From contig NZ_FXZH01000001.1 in NCBI RefSeq assembly GCF_900169365.1, positions 62,001 through 126,000 on the forward strand: a stretch of DNA of 64,000 nucleotides. Direction: 5' to 3'. Positions 1 through 8,931 of this stretch are shown piece after piece. The stretch comes from Brevibacterium sp. 239c. Lineage in GTDB: Bacteria; Actinomycetota; Actinomycetes; Actinomycetales; Brevibacteriaceae. Every line of letters starts with the position of its first letter. Position 1 is the stretch's first letter. The notes below the pieces were generated by a model. The model did no database searches, was not told the DNA's origin, and was given only the letters and a program-made list of their open reading frames with translations. The translations under genes and the position numbers were made by a program.

Positions 1-882
1 ATGGAGGATCAGAACCACGATCAGGAGACGTTCCTGGCCGGCAAGTCGACCCCGGTGATGTTCGCCTCGGCGGTGCTCAACTTCGGTATCCACAAACTCC
101 TCGACATGCTCGTCGACCTGGCGCCCGCGGCAGAGGCGCGTCTGGATAAGAACGATGTGCCGCGCGACGTGGCCGATCCGTTCTCCGGATTCGTCTTCAA
201 AGTCCAGGCAGGCATGGACTCCAACCACCGTGACCGGCTGGCCTACATTCGAGTCTGCTCCGGTGTCTTCGAACGCGGTTCCGTGCTCACCCACGCCGCG
301 ACCGGCAAACCCTTCGCTACGAAGTATGCGCAGCAGGTCTTCGGCCGTGACCGCGACGTCGTCGATGAAGCCTTCCCAGGAGACGTCGTCGGACTGGTCA
401 ACGCCAGTGCACTGCGGGTGGGCGATTCGCTCTACCTGGACAAGAAGGTCGAATTCCCCGGCATTCCGACGTTCTCTCCCGAACACTTCATGGTCATCAA
501 GGCCAAGGACTCCTCGAAGTACAAGCAGTTCCGCCGCGGTATCGAACAGCTCGACCACGAAGGAGTCATTCAGGTGCTTCGCTCTGACCTGCGCGGTGAC
601 CAGGCCCCGGTTCTCGGAGCCGTTGGACCGATGCAGTTCGAGGTCGCCGAGGACCGGATGAACAACGAATTCCACGCGCCCTGTTCGCTGGAGCGCCTCA
701 ACTTCTCCTTGGCTCGGCGCACCACACCAGAATGCGTGCCGACGCTGGCGAGGGAACGATCAGTTGAAGTTCTGCACCGCTCTGACGGTGAGCTGCTCGC
801 CCTGTTCTCAGACAGGTGGCGCCTCCAAGGCGTGCAGAAGAATCATCCGGATCTGGTTTTGGAACCGCTCGTCGTCAGCTGA
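1..882 (+). CDS. prfC: Peptide chain release factor 3, C-terminal part (5' truncated by window)
   Basis: RF3 is the GTPase that recycles RF1/RF2 from the ribosome after peptide release. The 293 visible residues begin inside the family's G domain (FLAGKSTPVMFASAVLNFG corresponds to the stretch just before domain II in RF3), so the ATG at position 1 is an internal methionine and the true start lies upstream. Domain II (VFKVQAGMDSNHRDRLAYIRV) and the RF3 C-terminal domain (GAVGPMQFEVAEDRM) follow, and the protein ends in TGA at 880-882. About 220-240 N-terminal residues, including the GTP-binding loops, are missing from the window. The reading frame is intact. The next gene, ino1, has its own upstream region 185 bp away. 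Confidence 0.95.
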   Translation: MEDQNHDQETFLAGKSTPVMFASAVLNFGIHKLLDMLVDLAPAAEARLDKNDVPRDVADPFSGFVFKVQAGMDSNHRDRLAYIRVCSGVFERGSVLTHAATGKPFATKYAQQVFGRDRDVVDEAFPGDVVGLVNASALRVGDSLYLDKKVEFPGIPTFSPEHFMVIKAKDSSKYKQFRRGIEQLDHEGVIQVLRSDLRGDQAPVLGAVGPMQFEVAEDRMNNEFHAPCSLERLNFSLARRTTPECVPTLARERSVEVLHRSDGELLALFSDRWRLQGVQKNHPDLVLEPLVVS

Positions 883-932
883 GCCCACACACCGCGATCG
901 GCAGGGGAATAAACTTCCGCCGATCACACGTT

Positions 933-1049
933 CGTCGTTTCGACGAGGACGTCTCGCCGTTTTGACGAGGACATTAAGATGAATAGTCGGGGTCATTTCA
1001 AGATGGCCCCAGTTGGGGAGACCTGACGCTCGGGGAGACCCGAAATGAC
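933..1049 (+). promoter_or_regulatory. ino1 upstream control region with tandem and inverted repeats
   Basis: Two 18-bp direct repeats lie at 933-950 and 955-972 and match at 16 of 18 positions (CGYCGTTTYGACGAGGAC). The first is also a hairpin, TCGTCG-TTT-CGACGA. A TTGACG inside the second repeat (962-967) could serve as a -35. An 8-bp inverted repeat, GTCATTTC (992-999) and GAAATGAC (1042-1049), frames two copies of GGGGAGACC. The layout suggests regulator binding before ino1, but no binding protein can be named. Confidence 0.35.
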
Positions 1050-1067
1050 AAAGGAGAGATCACAGAC

Positions 1068-2153
1068 GTGGGAACGAAATCGATTCGAGTCGCGATTGCC
1101 GGATTGGGCAACTGCGCCTCTTCCCTGATCCAAGGTGTTGAGTATTACCGGGATGCGGCCCCAGGAAGTAAAGTACCGGGACTCATGCACGTTGAGTTCG
1201 GCGATTATCACGTCGGTGATATCGAATTCGTCGCCGCATTCGACGTCGACGGCAAAAAGGTCGGCGCCGATATCGCTGAGGCGATCACGGCCAGTGAGAA
1301 CAACACGATCAAGATTGCCGACGTGCCATCGACCGGTGTCGAGGTTCAGCGCGGACCGACCTTGGACGGCCTCGGCGAGTACTACCGCGAGACCATCGTC
1401 GAATCCGACATCGAACCCGTCGACGTCGCACAGGCGCTGCGTGAGGCACAGGTCGATGTTCTCGTCTGCTACCTGCCCGTAGGTTCGCAGGAAGCCGTCG
1501 AGTACTACGCACAGGCCGCCATCGATGCGAAGGTCGCCTTCGTCAATGCCCTGCCTGTCTTCATCGCCGGCACCAAGGAATGGGACGAGAAGTTCCGTGC
1601 CGCCGGCGTGCCGATCGTCGGCGACGACATCAAGAGCCAGATCGGTGCGACCATCACTCACCGTGTGATGGCCAAGCTGTTCGAGGACCGCGGCGTCGTC
1701 CTCGACCGCACCTACCAGCTCAACGTCGGCGGCAACATGGACTTCAAGAACATGCTCGAGCGCAAACGCCTCGAGTCGAAGAAGATCTCGAAGACCCAGG
1801 CCGTGACTTCGAACACCTCGGCCGAGCTCGAGCCCCGCAACGTCCACATCGGACCCAGCGACTACATTGAGTGGCTCGACGATCGCAAATGGGCTTTCGT
1901 CCGTCTCGAAGGCCGCAACTTCGGTGATGCTCCGGTGTCGCTGGAATACAAGCTCGAGGTCTGGGACTCACCGAACTCGGCCGGAGTCATCATCGACGCC
2001 GTGCGTGCGGCCAAGATCGGACTCGACCGCGGCGTCGGCGGAGCTCTCATCTCCGCCTCGTCGTACTTCATGAAGTCGCCCCCGGAGCAGAATGGCGATG
2101 ACGCAGCTCACGACGCAGTCGAAGCCTTCATCCAGGGAAACCTCGAACGCTGA
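1068..2153 (+). CDS. ino1: Myo-inositol-1-phosphate synthase
   Basis: This enzyme converts glucose-6-phosphate to 1L-myo-inositol-1-phosphate using NAD internally. In actinobacteria it supplies inositol for phosphatidylinositol and mycothiol. The 361-residue length is typical of the short actinobacterial form. The N-terminal Rossmann segment ([16 protein letters not shown], residues 9-24), the [20 protein letters not shown] segment and the [20 protein letters not shown] active-site region are all present. The GTG start at 1068 is chosen because AAAGGAGAG (1050-1058) sits 9 nt upstream. A strong hairpin terminator follows 24 bp after the stop, so the gene is probably monocistronic. Confidence 0.95.
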   Translation: MGTKSIRVAIAGLGNCASSLIQGVEYYRDAAPGSKVPGLMHVEFGDYHVGDIEFVAAFDVDGKKVGADIAEAITASENNTIKIADVPSTGVEVQRGPTLDGLGEYYRETIVESDIEPVDVAQALREAQVDVLVCYLPVGSQEAVEYYAQAAIDAKVAFVNALPVFIAGTKEWDEKFRAAGVPIVGDDIKSQIGATITHRVMAKLFEDRGVVLDRTYQLNVGGNMDFKNMLERKRLESKKISKTQAVTSNTSAELEPRNVHIGPSDYIEWLDDRKWAFVRLEGRNFGDAPVSLEYKLEVWDSPNSAGVIIDAVRAAKIGLDRGVGGALISASSYFMKSPPEQNGDDAAHDAVEAFIQGNLER

Positions 2154-2176
2154 GCTGAAGACCCCCGCAACCCGAG

Positions 2177-2210
2177 AATGCCGATCGCGCCTACGTGCGG
2201 TCGGCATTTT
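2177..2210 (+). terminator. Rho-independent-type terminator after ino1
   Basis: A 12-bp stem, AATGCCGATCGC (2177-2188) with GCGGTCGGCATT (2197-2208), has one G-T pair, an 8-nt loop and a short T run. It lies directly downstream of ino1 and before the next gene on the same strand. Confidence 0.75.
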
Positions 2211-2381
2211 CTCTGCGCGCAAGCGATCCAGGATATGAGATCGGCTCGCCTGTAATCGGTGTTGTCCATAACACTGGGGCGTGCACACAGTGGTCCCTGC
2301 CACAGACGAGCCGTGACTCGACCACTGGATGAGCTTCGGCCCATCTGCACACCCCTTTTGACGAATCACCGAGGAGTATCG

Positions 2382-3965
2382 ATGTCACGCAATGCAGCTG
2401 CCACCGACACCGCGAAGAAGAAACCGGCCGAACTCGACTGGCTGATGCGCCTGCTGGTCATCATCGAAAAGGCCGGAAACAAACTTCCGCACCCCTTCTG
2501 GCTGTTCCTGTCCCTGGCCGTCGTAGTGATGGTCCTCTCCACGATCTTCTCCGCCGTCGGATTGGAAGCCGTCAACCCGGCCACCGACAAGACGGTGAGC
2601 GTCACCAACCTCTTCAGCACAGAGTCCCTGCGGGAGATAGTCGCCGGAGCCACGAACAACTTCGTCACGTTCCCACCGTTGGGTCTCGTGCTCATCGTCC
2701 TCATCGGCGTAGCCGTGGCCGAGCAGTCCGGACTGATCCCGGCGATGCTGCGCGGAACCATCGCCGGTGCCTCACCGAAGTGGATCACGTTCATCGTGGC
2801 ACTTGCCGGAACCGCTTCCTCGATTGCCTCCGACGCCTCCTACATGATCATGATTCCCCTGGGCGGGCTCGCGTTCAAAGCTGTGGGGCGCAATCCGCTG
2901 CTGGGGTGTCTTGTCGCCTATGCCGCCACCTCGGGTGGGTATTCTGCGGCGCCGATGGTCAACTCCCTCGACACCATCCTCGGCGGGCTCTCCACGTCGG
3001 CGGCTCAGATCATCGACCCCGACTACGTGGTCAGCCCGATTGCGAACTTCTACTTCAACTTCGTCTCGATGTTCGTCGTCGCCGCCGCCGTCACTCTCGT
3101 CACCGAACTGCTGCTGTCGAAGCGAGCCGACCAGATCGAACTCGACGAACCAGACGAGAACGATCCCGACAACTTCGATGTCAAAATGGCGCTGGATGCC
3201 AACGAGAAGCGCGGCATGGTCTTCGCTGTGCTCAGCATCGTCGCCTGCGCCGCACTCCTCTTCTTCCTTGCACTGCCCCAGGATTCGTTCCTGCGCGATG
3301 AAGCCGGTGGCTTCGGCCCCGAATCGGGACTGATGGCAGGAATCGCAGCCATCATCGGCTTCGGATTCTTCATTGTCGGCATCGTCTACGGCTACGCCAC
3401 AGGATCGATCAAGAAGACTTCGGACATTCCCGACATGATGGGCAAGGGACTGCTGCCGTTCGTCCCCGTCATCGTCCTCTTCTTCGCCGCCAGCCAGTTC
3501 CTCGCACTGTTCAAGATGTCCAACCTCGGCGAGATCCTCGCCATCCGCGGCGCCGAATTCTTCGGCTCACTCGACACCGGACCCTTCGTCATCCTTCTCG
3601 GCGGGTGGCTGTTGGTTGCCCTCGGCGCAATGTTCCTGACCTCGGGATCGGGACTGTGGACCCTGATGGCACCGGTCCTCGTGCCGATGTTCATGCTCCT
3701 GTCCATCGCCCCGGAAACCACGCAGGCCCTCTATCGCATCGGTGACTCCACGACGAACATCATCTCCCCGATGAGCCCGTACTTCGTTGTGGTCCTCGGC
3801 TTCATCCAGCGATATAAGAGGGATGCGGGAATCGGCACCGTTCTGTCGTTCACCATTCCGCTCTCGTTCGCAATGTTCATTCTCTGGGGACTCCTCTTCT
3901 TCATCTGGTGGGCCACAGGAATCCCATGGGGCCCGGGTGCAGCCACGAGCTACCACATGGGCTGA
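2382..3965 (+). CDS. AbgT-family transporter (aminobenzoyl-glutamate / antimetabolite type)
   Basis: A 527-residue polytopic inner-membrane protein of the AbgT family, whose members either import p-aminobenzoyl-glutamate or export sulfonamide-type antimetabolites by proton coupling. The family pattern is visible: a cytoplasmic N-terminus ending in WLMRLLVIIEKAGNKLPHPF, a first helix at about residues 40-62, GLVLIVLIGVAVAEQSGLI, SDASYMIMIPLGGLAF, and the late motif DSTTNIISPMSPYFVVVLGF near residue 465. ATG 2382 is preferred over the upstream 2259 start because GAGGAG (2371-2376) lies 5 nt before it and because the family N-terminus starts here. It stands alone between ino1 and the BI-1 gene. 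Substrate direction cannot be read from sequence. Confidence 0.88.
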   Translation: MSRNAAATDTAKKKPAELDWLMRLLVIIEKAGNKLPHPFWLFLSLAVVVMVLSTIFSAVGLEAVNPATDKTVSVTNLFSTESLREIVAGATNNFVTFPPLGLVLIVLIGVAVAEQSGLIPAMLRGTIAGASPKWITFIVALAGTASSIASDASYMIMIPLGGLAFKAVGRNPLLGCLVAYAATSGGYSAAPMVNSLDTILGGLSTSAAQIIDPDYVVSPIANFYFNFVSMFVVAAAVTLVTELLLSKRADQIELDEPDENDPDNFDVKMALDANEKRGMVFAVLSIVACAALLFFLALPQDSFLRDEAGGFGPESGLMAGIAAIIGFGFFIVGIVYGYATGSIKKTSDIPDMMGKGLLPFVPVIVLFFAASQFLALFKMSNLGEILAIRGAEFFGSLDTGPFVILLGGWLLVALGAMFLTSGSGLWTLMAPVLVPMFMLLSIAPETTQALYRIGDSTTNIISPMSPYFVVVLGFIQRYKRDAGIGTVLSFTIPLSFAMFILWGLLFFIWWATGIPWGPGAATSYHMG

Positions 3966-4043
3966 GGCTCCTGGTACGGCCTACGAAACTGGAGCGGACA
4001 CGACACCTCCCACGGAATCGGGAATATTCGGCCCGTCGGGCGA

Positions 4044-4061
4044 CGTTGCGATCGTGCAACG
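4044..4061. promoter_or_regulatory. Short inverted repeat downstream of the AbgT gene
   Basis: CGTTGC (4044-4049) pairs with GCAACG (4056-4061) across 6 nt. It could be a weak terminator for the transporter gene or part of the promoter region of the BI-1 gene. There is no T run. Confidence 0.25.
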
Positions 4062-4189
4062 CTCGTTCGCTCGAGCATCGGTTCTTCAGCGACTGTCCAG
4101 CTCAAGTGACTAGACTGAGACAATGATTCAACTCTCGTGCGGCATTTCGTCTGTGCGAGCAACCTGCTCAGATCGAAAGGATCTCGACC

Positions 4190-4996
4190 GTGAGTAACCC
4201 CATGATGAACCGGGCGATCAACCAGGGCGCCCAGGCGGGCCGCAACGAACCGGTCATGTCCGACCAGGAGCTCAACAACCTGTTCGACAAGCCAGCCGCG
4301 CAGAACCGCAATGCTGGCCCGCAGGCCGCTGACCGGGCAATGACCTACGACGACGTCATGATGAAGACGGGTGTTCTCTTCACCATTCTTCTCGCCGGGG
4401 CCGTGCTCGGCTGGTTCGTTCCGCCACTGGCTTTCCCTGCGATGCTCATCGCACTGGTCCTCGGTCTTGTCAACGCCTTCAAGAAGGAACCGAACAAGGG
4501 CCTGATCATCGGCTACGCTGCGTTCGAGGGAGTCTTCCTCGGCGGCATCTCCTCGATGTTCGAAACGATGTTCCCCGGTATCGTCATCCAAGCCGTGCTG
4601 GCCACACTCTGCGTCTTCGGCGTCATGCTCGCCCTGTTCAAGTTCAAGGGCGTGCGCTACGGCTCGAAGATGAAGAAGTTCATGATGATCGCCATCGGTG
4701 GGTACGCCATCTTCTCGCTCATCAACTTCGGCATCGCGATGATGACCGGCACCGGGGGTGCCCGCAGCGTGCCGATCAACATCATGGGATTTGAAATGCC
4801 GCTCGGTGTCATCATCGGCATCGTCGCCACCGTGCTGGCGGCCATGACCTTGATCATGGACTTCCAGATGATCGAACAGGGTGTGAAGCAGCGGATCCCG
4901 GAGAAGTACTCCTGGATGTGCGCCTTCTCCCTCATGGTCACCCTCGTGTGGCTCTACATCGAAATCCTGCGCCTCATCTCCTACTTCAGGAACTAG
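4190..4996 (+). CDS. Bax inhibitor-1 / YccA family membrane protein
   Basis: A 268-residue protein with a hydrophilic N-terminus of about 60 residues followed by seven hydrophobic helices (starting with VLFTILLAGAVLGWFVPPLA), the BI-1/YccA layout. Family members act as pH-sensitive ion leak channels or modulate FtsH-type membrane proteolysis. The family acidic residues near the last helices are visible in LIMDFQMIEQGVKQRIPEKY. The GTG at 4190 is chosen because GAAAGGA (4175-4181) precedes it; ATG 4202 is the alternative and would remove four residues. The gene appears to be transcribed alone. A physiological role in this organism cannot be inferred. Confidence 0.9.
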   Translation: MSNPMMNRAINQGAQAGRNEPVMSDQELNNLFDKPAAQNRNAGPQAADRAMTYDDVMMKTGVLFTILLAGAVLGWFVPPLAFPAMLIALVLGLVNAFKKEPNKGLIIGYAAFEGVFLGGISSMFETMFPGIVIQAVLATLCVFGVMLALFKFKGVRYGSKMKKFMMIAIGGYAIFSLINFGIAMMTGTGGARSVPINIMGFEMPLGVIIGIVATVLAAMTLIMDFQMIEQGVKQRIPEKYSWMCAFSLMVTLVWLYIEILRLISYFRN

Positions 4997-5049
4997 ACAC
5001 CGTTGGTCCCGGCACCCCACACCAGCTGTGTGGTCCCGGGGACAGCGTC

Positions 5050-5055
5050 TATGAT
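5050..5055 (+). promoter_or_regulatory. -10 hexamer TATGAT of a probable leaderless gene
   Basis: TATGAT ends exactly 6 nt before the ATG at 5062. No Shine-Dalgarno sequence exists between them, so transcription would start at or next to the start codon. Confidence 0.5.
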
Positions 5056-5061
5056 TGGGCC

Positions 5062-5409
5062 ATGAACAACGTGACGGCGGACCTCGAAACGGAGGTCCGC
5101 CGTCTGCGTATCCGCATCATCGGCCTCAACCCGCGTCAGCTCGCCGCGGCGGGCCCGAATTCTCCCCCCACCGACGTCGGCTCCATGTCCAGGAGAGACA
5201 CCATCGCCGAGGCGCTCGCACGGTTCTCATCCATCGGCTCCGGTGGCCGTACGGTCCCTGACCTGGGAGATCAGAGCCTGGCTGATCAGGTCGTCGTCCT
5301 GATCGATGAGGGGATAGCCTCGACCGCGAATCTGCCGGAGGTGCAGCAACAGGCACGCCTGGAGCAGCTGCTCGACGCCGCAGTACGACTGCGCCGAAAC
5401 CTCGCCTAG
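5062..5409 (+). CDS. Hypothetical protein, 115 aa, probably leaderless
   Basis: I do not recognise a family. The 115-residue product is hydrophilic and predicted largely helical, with no signal peptide or membrane segment. It has an N-terminal charged helix (LETEVRRLRIRII), a variable Pro/Gly-rich middle, and a C-terminal helix rich in Gln, Leu and Arg (VQQQARLEQLLDAAVRLRR). The ATG at 5062 is chosen because a good -10 (TATGAT, 5050-5055) ends 6 nt upstream, and because a longer frame from 4918 would overlap the BI-1 gene. It lies 65 bp after the BI-1 gene and 78 bp before the molybdopterin oxidoreductase on the same strand. Confidence 0.7.
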   Translation: MNNVTADLETEVRRLRIRIIGLNPRQLAAAGPNSPPTDVGSMSRRDTIAEALARFSSIGSGGRTVPDLGDQSLADQVVVLIDEGIASTANLPEVQQQARLEQLLDAAVRLRRNLA

Positions 5410-5487
5410 AAGTTCCTGCCCGCTGACGGTCGCGGAGGAGGATAATCGAGGGCACCATCACTTGCCCTAAGAAGGTGCGAAAATCCG

Positions 5488-7062
5488 ATGACAGATCGCC
5501 GCCCGCTACTCTTCACCCTCGCCGGTATCGTCGCGACCCTGGTGTATTTCGGTACTGCAGAGTTCATCGCCGGCGCCGTCTCTGCAACCTCAGCGCCCCT
5601 GCTGATCCTGGGGCAGACGATCATCCCACTCGTGCCTACCGCCATGATCAAGACCGCCATCAGCGTATTCGGTACGAACGACAAGCTCGCACTCGTCATC
5701 ACCCTCGTCATCGTCGGAGCGATCCTCGGCGGTGTGATCGGGCGCATCGGCCTGCACCGCAGGGCCCTGTCCTTCGTCCTCCTCATCGGCCTCGGAATCC
5801 TGCCCGTCGTGGTGCTGCTGAGCACAGGAGGAACGATCCTCGACACGGTTCCGGCACTCGTGGGTGTGGCGTTGGGATGTGCAGCCTATGTGGCACTGAT
5901 CCGATTCAGCAACGGCACCGAGTCATCTGCCCGAAATTCTGTCGGACGCGATGAGGACTTCGGTGCTGACAATCAACCGGGCACCGACCGTCGCGCCTTC
6001 TTCGGTCTCGCCGCAGGTCTGAGCGCGGTCGGCATGGCCGCGATCGCTGCAGGTCAGTCGGCTTCGATCCTCGCCCGAAATGCGGCAGGAGCGGTGACTA
6101 AGCTGGTGCTGCCACGGCCGGCCACCTCGGCGCCCAAGATTCCAGCTGGAGCAGACTTCGACATCGAGGGGCTCACACCGATCATGACACCTAACGATGA
6201 CTTCTACCGCATCGACACCGCACTCATCCCGCCCTCCGTCGACGCCGCGTCCTGGTCGCTGCACATCCACGGAATGGTCGAAGACGAAGTCACGATCACC
6301 ATGGCGCAGCTGCTCGAGCTGCCGCTGGAGGAGCATCGTGTGAGCCTGACCTGCGTCTCGAACGAGGTCGGCGGCGACCTCGTGGGCAATGCCACCTGGC
6401 TGGGCTACCCGGTGCGTGAGCTGCTCAAACGCGCCGGCCCGAAGAAAGGCGCAGACATGGTGCTCTCGACATCCGATGACGGCTTCACTGCCTCGACACC
6501 TCTCGAAGCACTCACAGATGATCGGGCGTCCCTGCTGGCAGTCGGGATGAACGGTGAACCGCTGCCCCGCGACCACGGGTTCCCCGCCAGGCTCGTCGTC
6601 CCCGGACTCTACGGTTTCGTCTCCGCGACCAAATGGGTGACCGAACTCGAAGTCACCCGCTTCGCCGACAAACAGGCCTATTGGACGAAACGAGGATGGT
6701 CCACCCACGGACCCATACTCGTCGCTTCTAGAATCGACGTTCCCCGCGCCGGTGTCCATGTCAGCCCCAACAAAGACGGGCAGATCGTCACCGCGGGAAT
6801 GGCCTGGGCCCAACACGTCGGCATCGCCGAGGTGCGAGTGCGCATCGATAACGGCGACTGGCACACAGCGGAGCTGAGTGAGGAGCTGACCACCGACACC
6901 TGGCGACAATGGCGATGCCCCTTCGACGACTTGGAACCGGGCACCCACACCGTGACGGTCAGAGCGGTCGACGAAGACGGCAACGTTCAGATCTCCGAAC
7001 GCCGCCCCGCGATCCCCGGCAGCGCCACCGGCCTCCACGACCGCCAATTCGTCGTGGACTGA
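5488..7062 (+). CDS. Polytopic molybdopterin-dependent oxidoreductase with internal Tat-like signal
   Basis: This 524-residue protein joins five Sec-type membrane helices (about residues 7-31, 37-59, 67-87, 93-113, 120-139) to an extracytoplasmic sulfite-oxidase-fold Moco domain. A twin-arginine-like motif DRRAFFG (167-173) precedes a sixth hydrophobic stretch (174-190), so the cofactor domain is probably moved by Tat after Sec inserts the first helices. The Moco domain spans about 225-410 and has the cysteine ligand in SLTCVSNEVGG (Cys289). A dimerisation domain, about 415-524, follows (MAWAQHVGIAEVRVRIDNG). The start has GAAGGTG at 5471-5477. The substrate and electron acceptor are unknown; sulfite is possible but unproven. 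Confidence 0.88.
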   Translation: MTDRRPLLFTLAGIVATLVYFGTAEFIAGAVSATSAPLLILGQTIIPLVPTAMIKTAISVFGTNDKLALVITLVIVGAILGGVIGRIGLHRRALSFVLLIGLGILPVVVLLSTGGTILDTVPALVGVALGCAAYVALIRFSNGTESSARNSVGRDEDFGADNQPGTDRRAFFGLAAGLSAVGMAAIAAGQSASILARNAAGAVTKLVLPRPATSAPKIPAGADFDIEGLTPIMTPNDDFYRIDTALIPPSVDAASWSLHIHGMVEDEVTITMAQLLELPLEEHRVSLTCVSNEVGGDLVGNATWLGYPVRELLKRAGPKKGADMVLSTSDDGFTASTPLEALTDDRASLLAVGMNGEPLPRDHGFPARLVVPGLYGFVSATKWVTELEVTRFADKQAYWTKRGWSTHGPILVASRIDVPRAGVHVSPNKDGQIVTAGMAWAQHVGIAEVRVRIDNGDWHTAELSEELTTDTWRQWRCPFDDLEPGTHTVTVRAVDEDGNVQISERRPAIPGSATGLHDRQFVVD

Positions 7063-7123
7063 GAGGCTGGTCGCGGTGTCCTGAACAGCGGCACGCCCCG
7101 CGCGTGAGAAGTGTGTGAGCTGA

Positions 7124-7153
7124 CTGACAAAACGTTGTATGGTCACCTATGGT
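7124..7153 (+). promoter_or_regulatory. Predicted promoter for the symporter operon
   Basis: CTGACA (7124-7129) and TATGGT (7148-7153) are separated by 18 bp, which is a plausible housekeeping sigma promoter. It would give a leader of roughly 50 nt before the small subunit gene. Confidence 0.45.
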
Positions 7154-7213
7154 GCGGTCGCTGTAGGGGCCGCACCTGCCAGTCCTGTTCAGTGACACAA
7201 CGAGGTGGTCTCA

Positions 7214-7396
7214 ATGTTCGGTCTCCCGACGGCAACCGTCGTCATCATCTTCGGCATCCCCGCAATATGGGTGATCTACACGCTGATCTTCGTCTACCTC
7301 TCACGCGGTTGGAAAGCCGAGGATGTGGCCGAGGACCAGCTCACCCCCTCGGCGACGGAGCGCCGCTCCGGGACTGAGAACGGGGGACTGGCATGA
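7214..7396 (+). CDS. Small single-helix symporter accessory protein
   Basis: A 60-residue protein with one hydrophobic helix (about residues 7-30, VVIIFGIPAIWVIYTLIFVY) followed by a charged cytoplasmic tail. Small proteins of this type are often encoded directly before sodium:solute symporters and are taken as accessory subunits. The ATG at 7214 is preferred to GTG 7205 because CGAGG (7201-7205) is correctly spaced for it. The stop overlaps the symporter start in an ATGA, which implies translational coupling and near-equal synthesis. Confidence 0.8.
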   Translation: MFGLPTATVVIIFGIPAIWVIYTLIFVYLSRGWKAEDVAEDQLTPSATERRSGTENGGLA

Positions 7397-8931
7397 ACCT
7401 CGAAACCTGGTTCCTCGTCATCTACTTCATCGCCATGGCCGGCATCGGCGTGTGGACACTCAAGATCGGCAATAAGGACAGCGAAGGCTACCTGCTGGGC
7501 GGGCGCAGCCTGGGTCCTGCGGTCACGGCACTGCGCCTGCAGAGTTCGTCGATGTCGGGGTACATGTTCCTCGGTGCCGGATCGCTGGCGTACACGAAGG
7601 GCTACTTCTCACTCTGGTACGCGATGGGCGACATCGGCGGCGGAGTGCTCAACCTGTCGATCCTGGGGCGGCGCATGCGCAAGCTCTCCCAGATCCTCGG
7701 ATCGCTGACCTCGATCGAATATCTCGAGCATCGCTACCCTTCGAAGTGGATCCGGATGATCGCGGCCCCGGTGGCGGTGTTCTGCATCTTCTTCTACGTG
7801 ATGACTCAGTTCATCGCGGGCGGTCGCGGCTTGGAGATGGTCACCGGCATTCCCTACGCTTGGGCCCTGCTCGTCGCCATCGGCGTCATCGTCTTCTACA
7901 CCTTCCTCGGCGGCTACCTTGCGGTGGCGTACACCGACTTCGTCCAGGCCATCATCATGCTCATCGGCATGGTCTGGATCCTCATCGGCACCCTGCAGGC
8001 CGTCGGCGGTTGGACTGCCGGCAACAATGCGGTGGGAGAGATCAACCCGAACCTGCTCACCATGTGGGGGCCCGAGGGATTCGGCTCGGTGCAGTGGGGC
8101 GTCATCATCGGCGCCGTCCTCGTCTTCTCCATCGGCTACATGGGCTGGCCGCACGTCAACGTCAGCCACATGGCCATGAAGCGCCCCTCGGTCGCGCGCA
8201 CAGCAAGCCTGTACGCCACCGGCTTCAACCTGCTCTTCATTCCGGCGCCCTACATCGTGGGCATCATGGCCTTGATCATCTTGCCCAACCTCGACAACCC
8301 TGAGCTCGCAGTCTTCCAGGTCGCGGACACGGTTCTGCCGAACTTCGCCGTGGGTATCGTCATGGCAGGCATCATGGCCGCGATCATGTCCACGGCCGAT
8401 GCGCTGCTGCTGCAGTCGGGCACGATCGCCAGCCAGGATCTGTTCCAGCGCTTCATCAAGAAGGATATGAGCGACAGGCAGTCAGTGTGGGTCTCACGCT
8501 TCACCGTCCTCATCCTCGCGATCATCGGCTACTGGGTTGCTGTCAACGACCCGCCCTCGGTTGCCGAGGTGGCCATCTTCGCCACCACAGTCCTCGGTGC
8601 CGCATTCGTCCCCGTCTACGTGGCGGCCGCCTGGTGGAAGAAGGCAAATGTTCCCGGAGCCATCGTCTCCATGATCCTGGGCACCGTGTCCTCGGTGAGC
8701 TGGCAGATGGCTGGCCTCGTCGACGTCACCGGTGTCGATCCGATGGGTGTCGGCATCGTGTGCTCGACCCTGGGCCTCATCGTCGTGTCTCTGGCCACGC
8801 AGAAGTCGCACCCTGTCCCGGCATATGTCATCGACGCGCTCAAGGAGACCGACAAGATCGGCGCCATCCCCGCACGCATGCTCATCGGCCAAAACGATGC
8901 GCTCGCCGGACAGGTGCCCAAGGATGCGTGA
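7393..8931 (+). CDS. Sodium:solute symporter (SSS family)
   Basis: A 512-residue integral membrane protein of the SSS family (PutP/PanF-like), importing an organic solute with Na+. Thirteen or so helices are evident. Family landmarks include the helix-1 segment WFLVIYFIAMAGIGVW, the SEGYLLGGRSLGPAVTALRLQ stretch before helix 2, FLGGYLAVAYTDFVQAIIML near residue 175, and the Ser/Thr-rich AIMSTADALLLQSG (about 330-343) associated with the second sodium site. Start ATG 7393 overlaps the small subunit's stop. The 3' end overlaps the next gene by 8 bp. The substrate cannot be assigned; amino acid, pantothenate or short organic acid are all possible. Confidence 0.9.
   Translation: MNLETWFLVIYFIAMAGIGVWTLKIGNKDSEGYLLGGRSLGPAVTALRLQSSSMSGYMFLGAGSLAYTKGYFSLWYAMGDIGGGVLNLSILGRRMRKLSQILGSLTSIEYLEHRYPSKWIRMIAAPVAVFCIFFYVMTQFIAGGRGLEMVTGIPYAWALLVAIGVIVFYTFLGGYLAVAYTDFVQAIIMLIGMVWILIGTLQAVGGWTAGNNAVGEINPNLLTMWGPEGFGSVQWGVIIGAVLVFSIGYMGWPHVNVSHMAMKRPSVARTASLYATGFNLLFIPAPYIVGIMALIILPNLDNPELAVFQVADTVLPNFAVGIVMAGIMAAIMSTADALLLQSGTIASQDLFQRFIKKDMSDRQSVWVSRFTVLILAIIGYWVAVNDPPSVAEVAIFATTVLGAAFVPVYVAAAWWKKANVPGAIVSMILGTVSSVSWQMAGLVDVTGVDPMGVGIVCSTLGLIVVSLATQKSHPVPAYVIDALKETDKIGAIPARMLIGQNDALAGQVPKDA

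Noticed and set aside
1..3. ATG at position 1 as a gene start
   Set aside because: The sequence that follows matches the interior of RF3, so the gene begins upstream of the window.
3950..5020. Minus-strand open frame of 356 codons
   Set aside because: It is antisense to the BI-1 gene, His/Asp/Glu-rich, and without family features; a codon-bias shadow.
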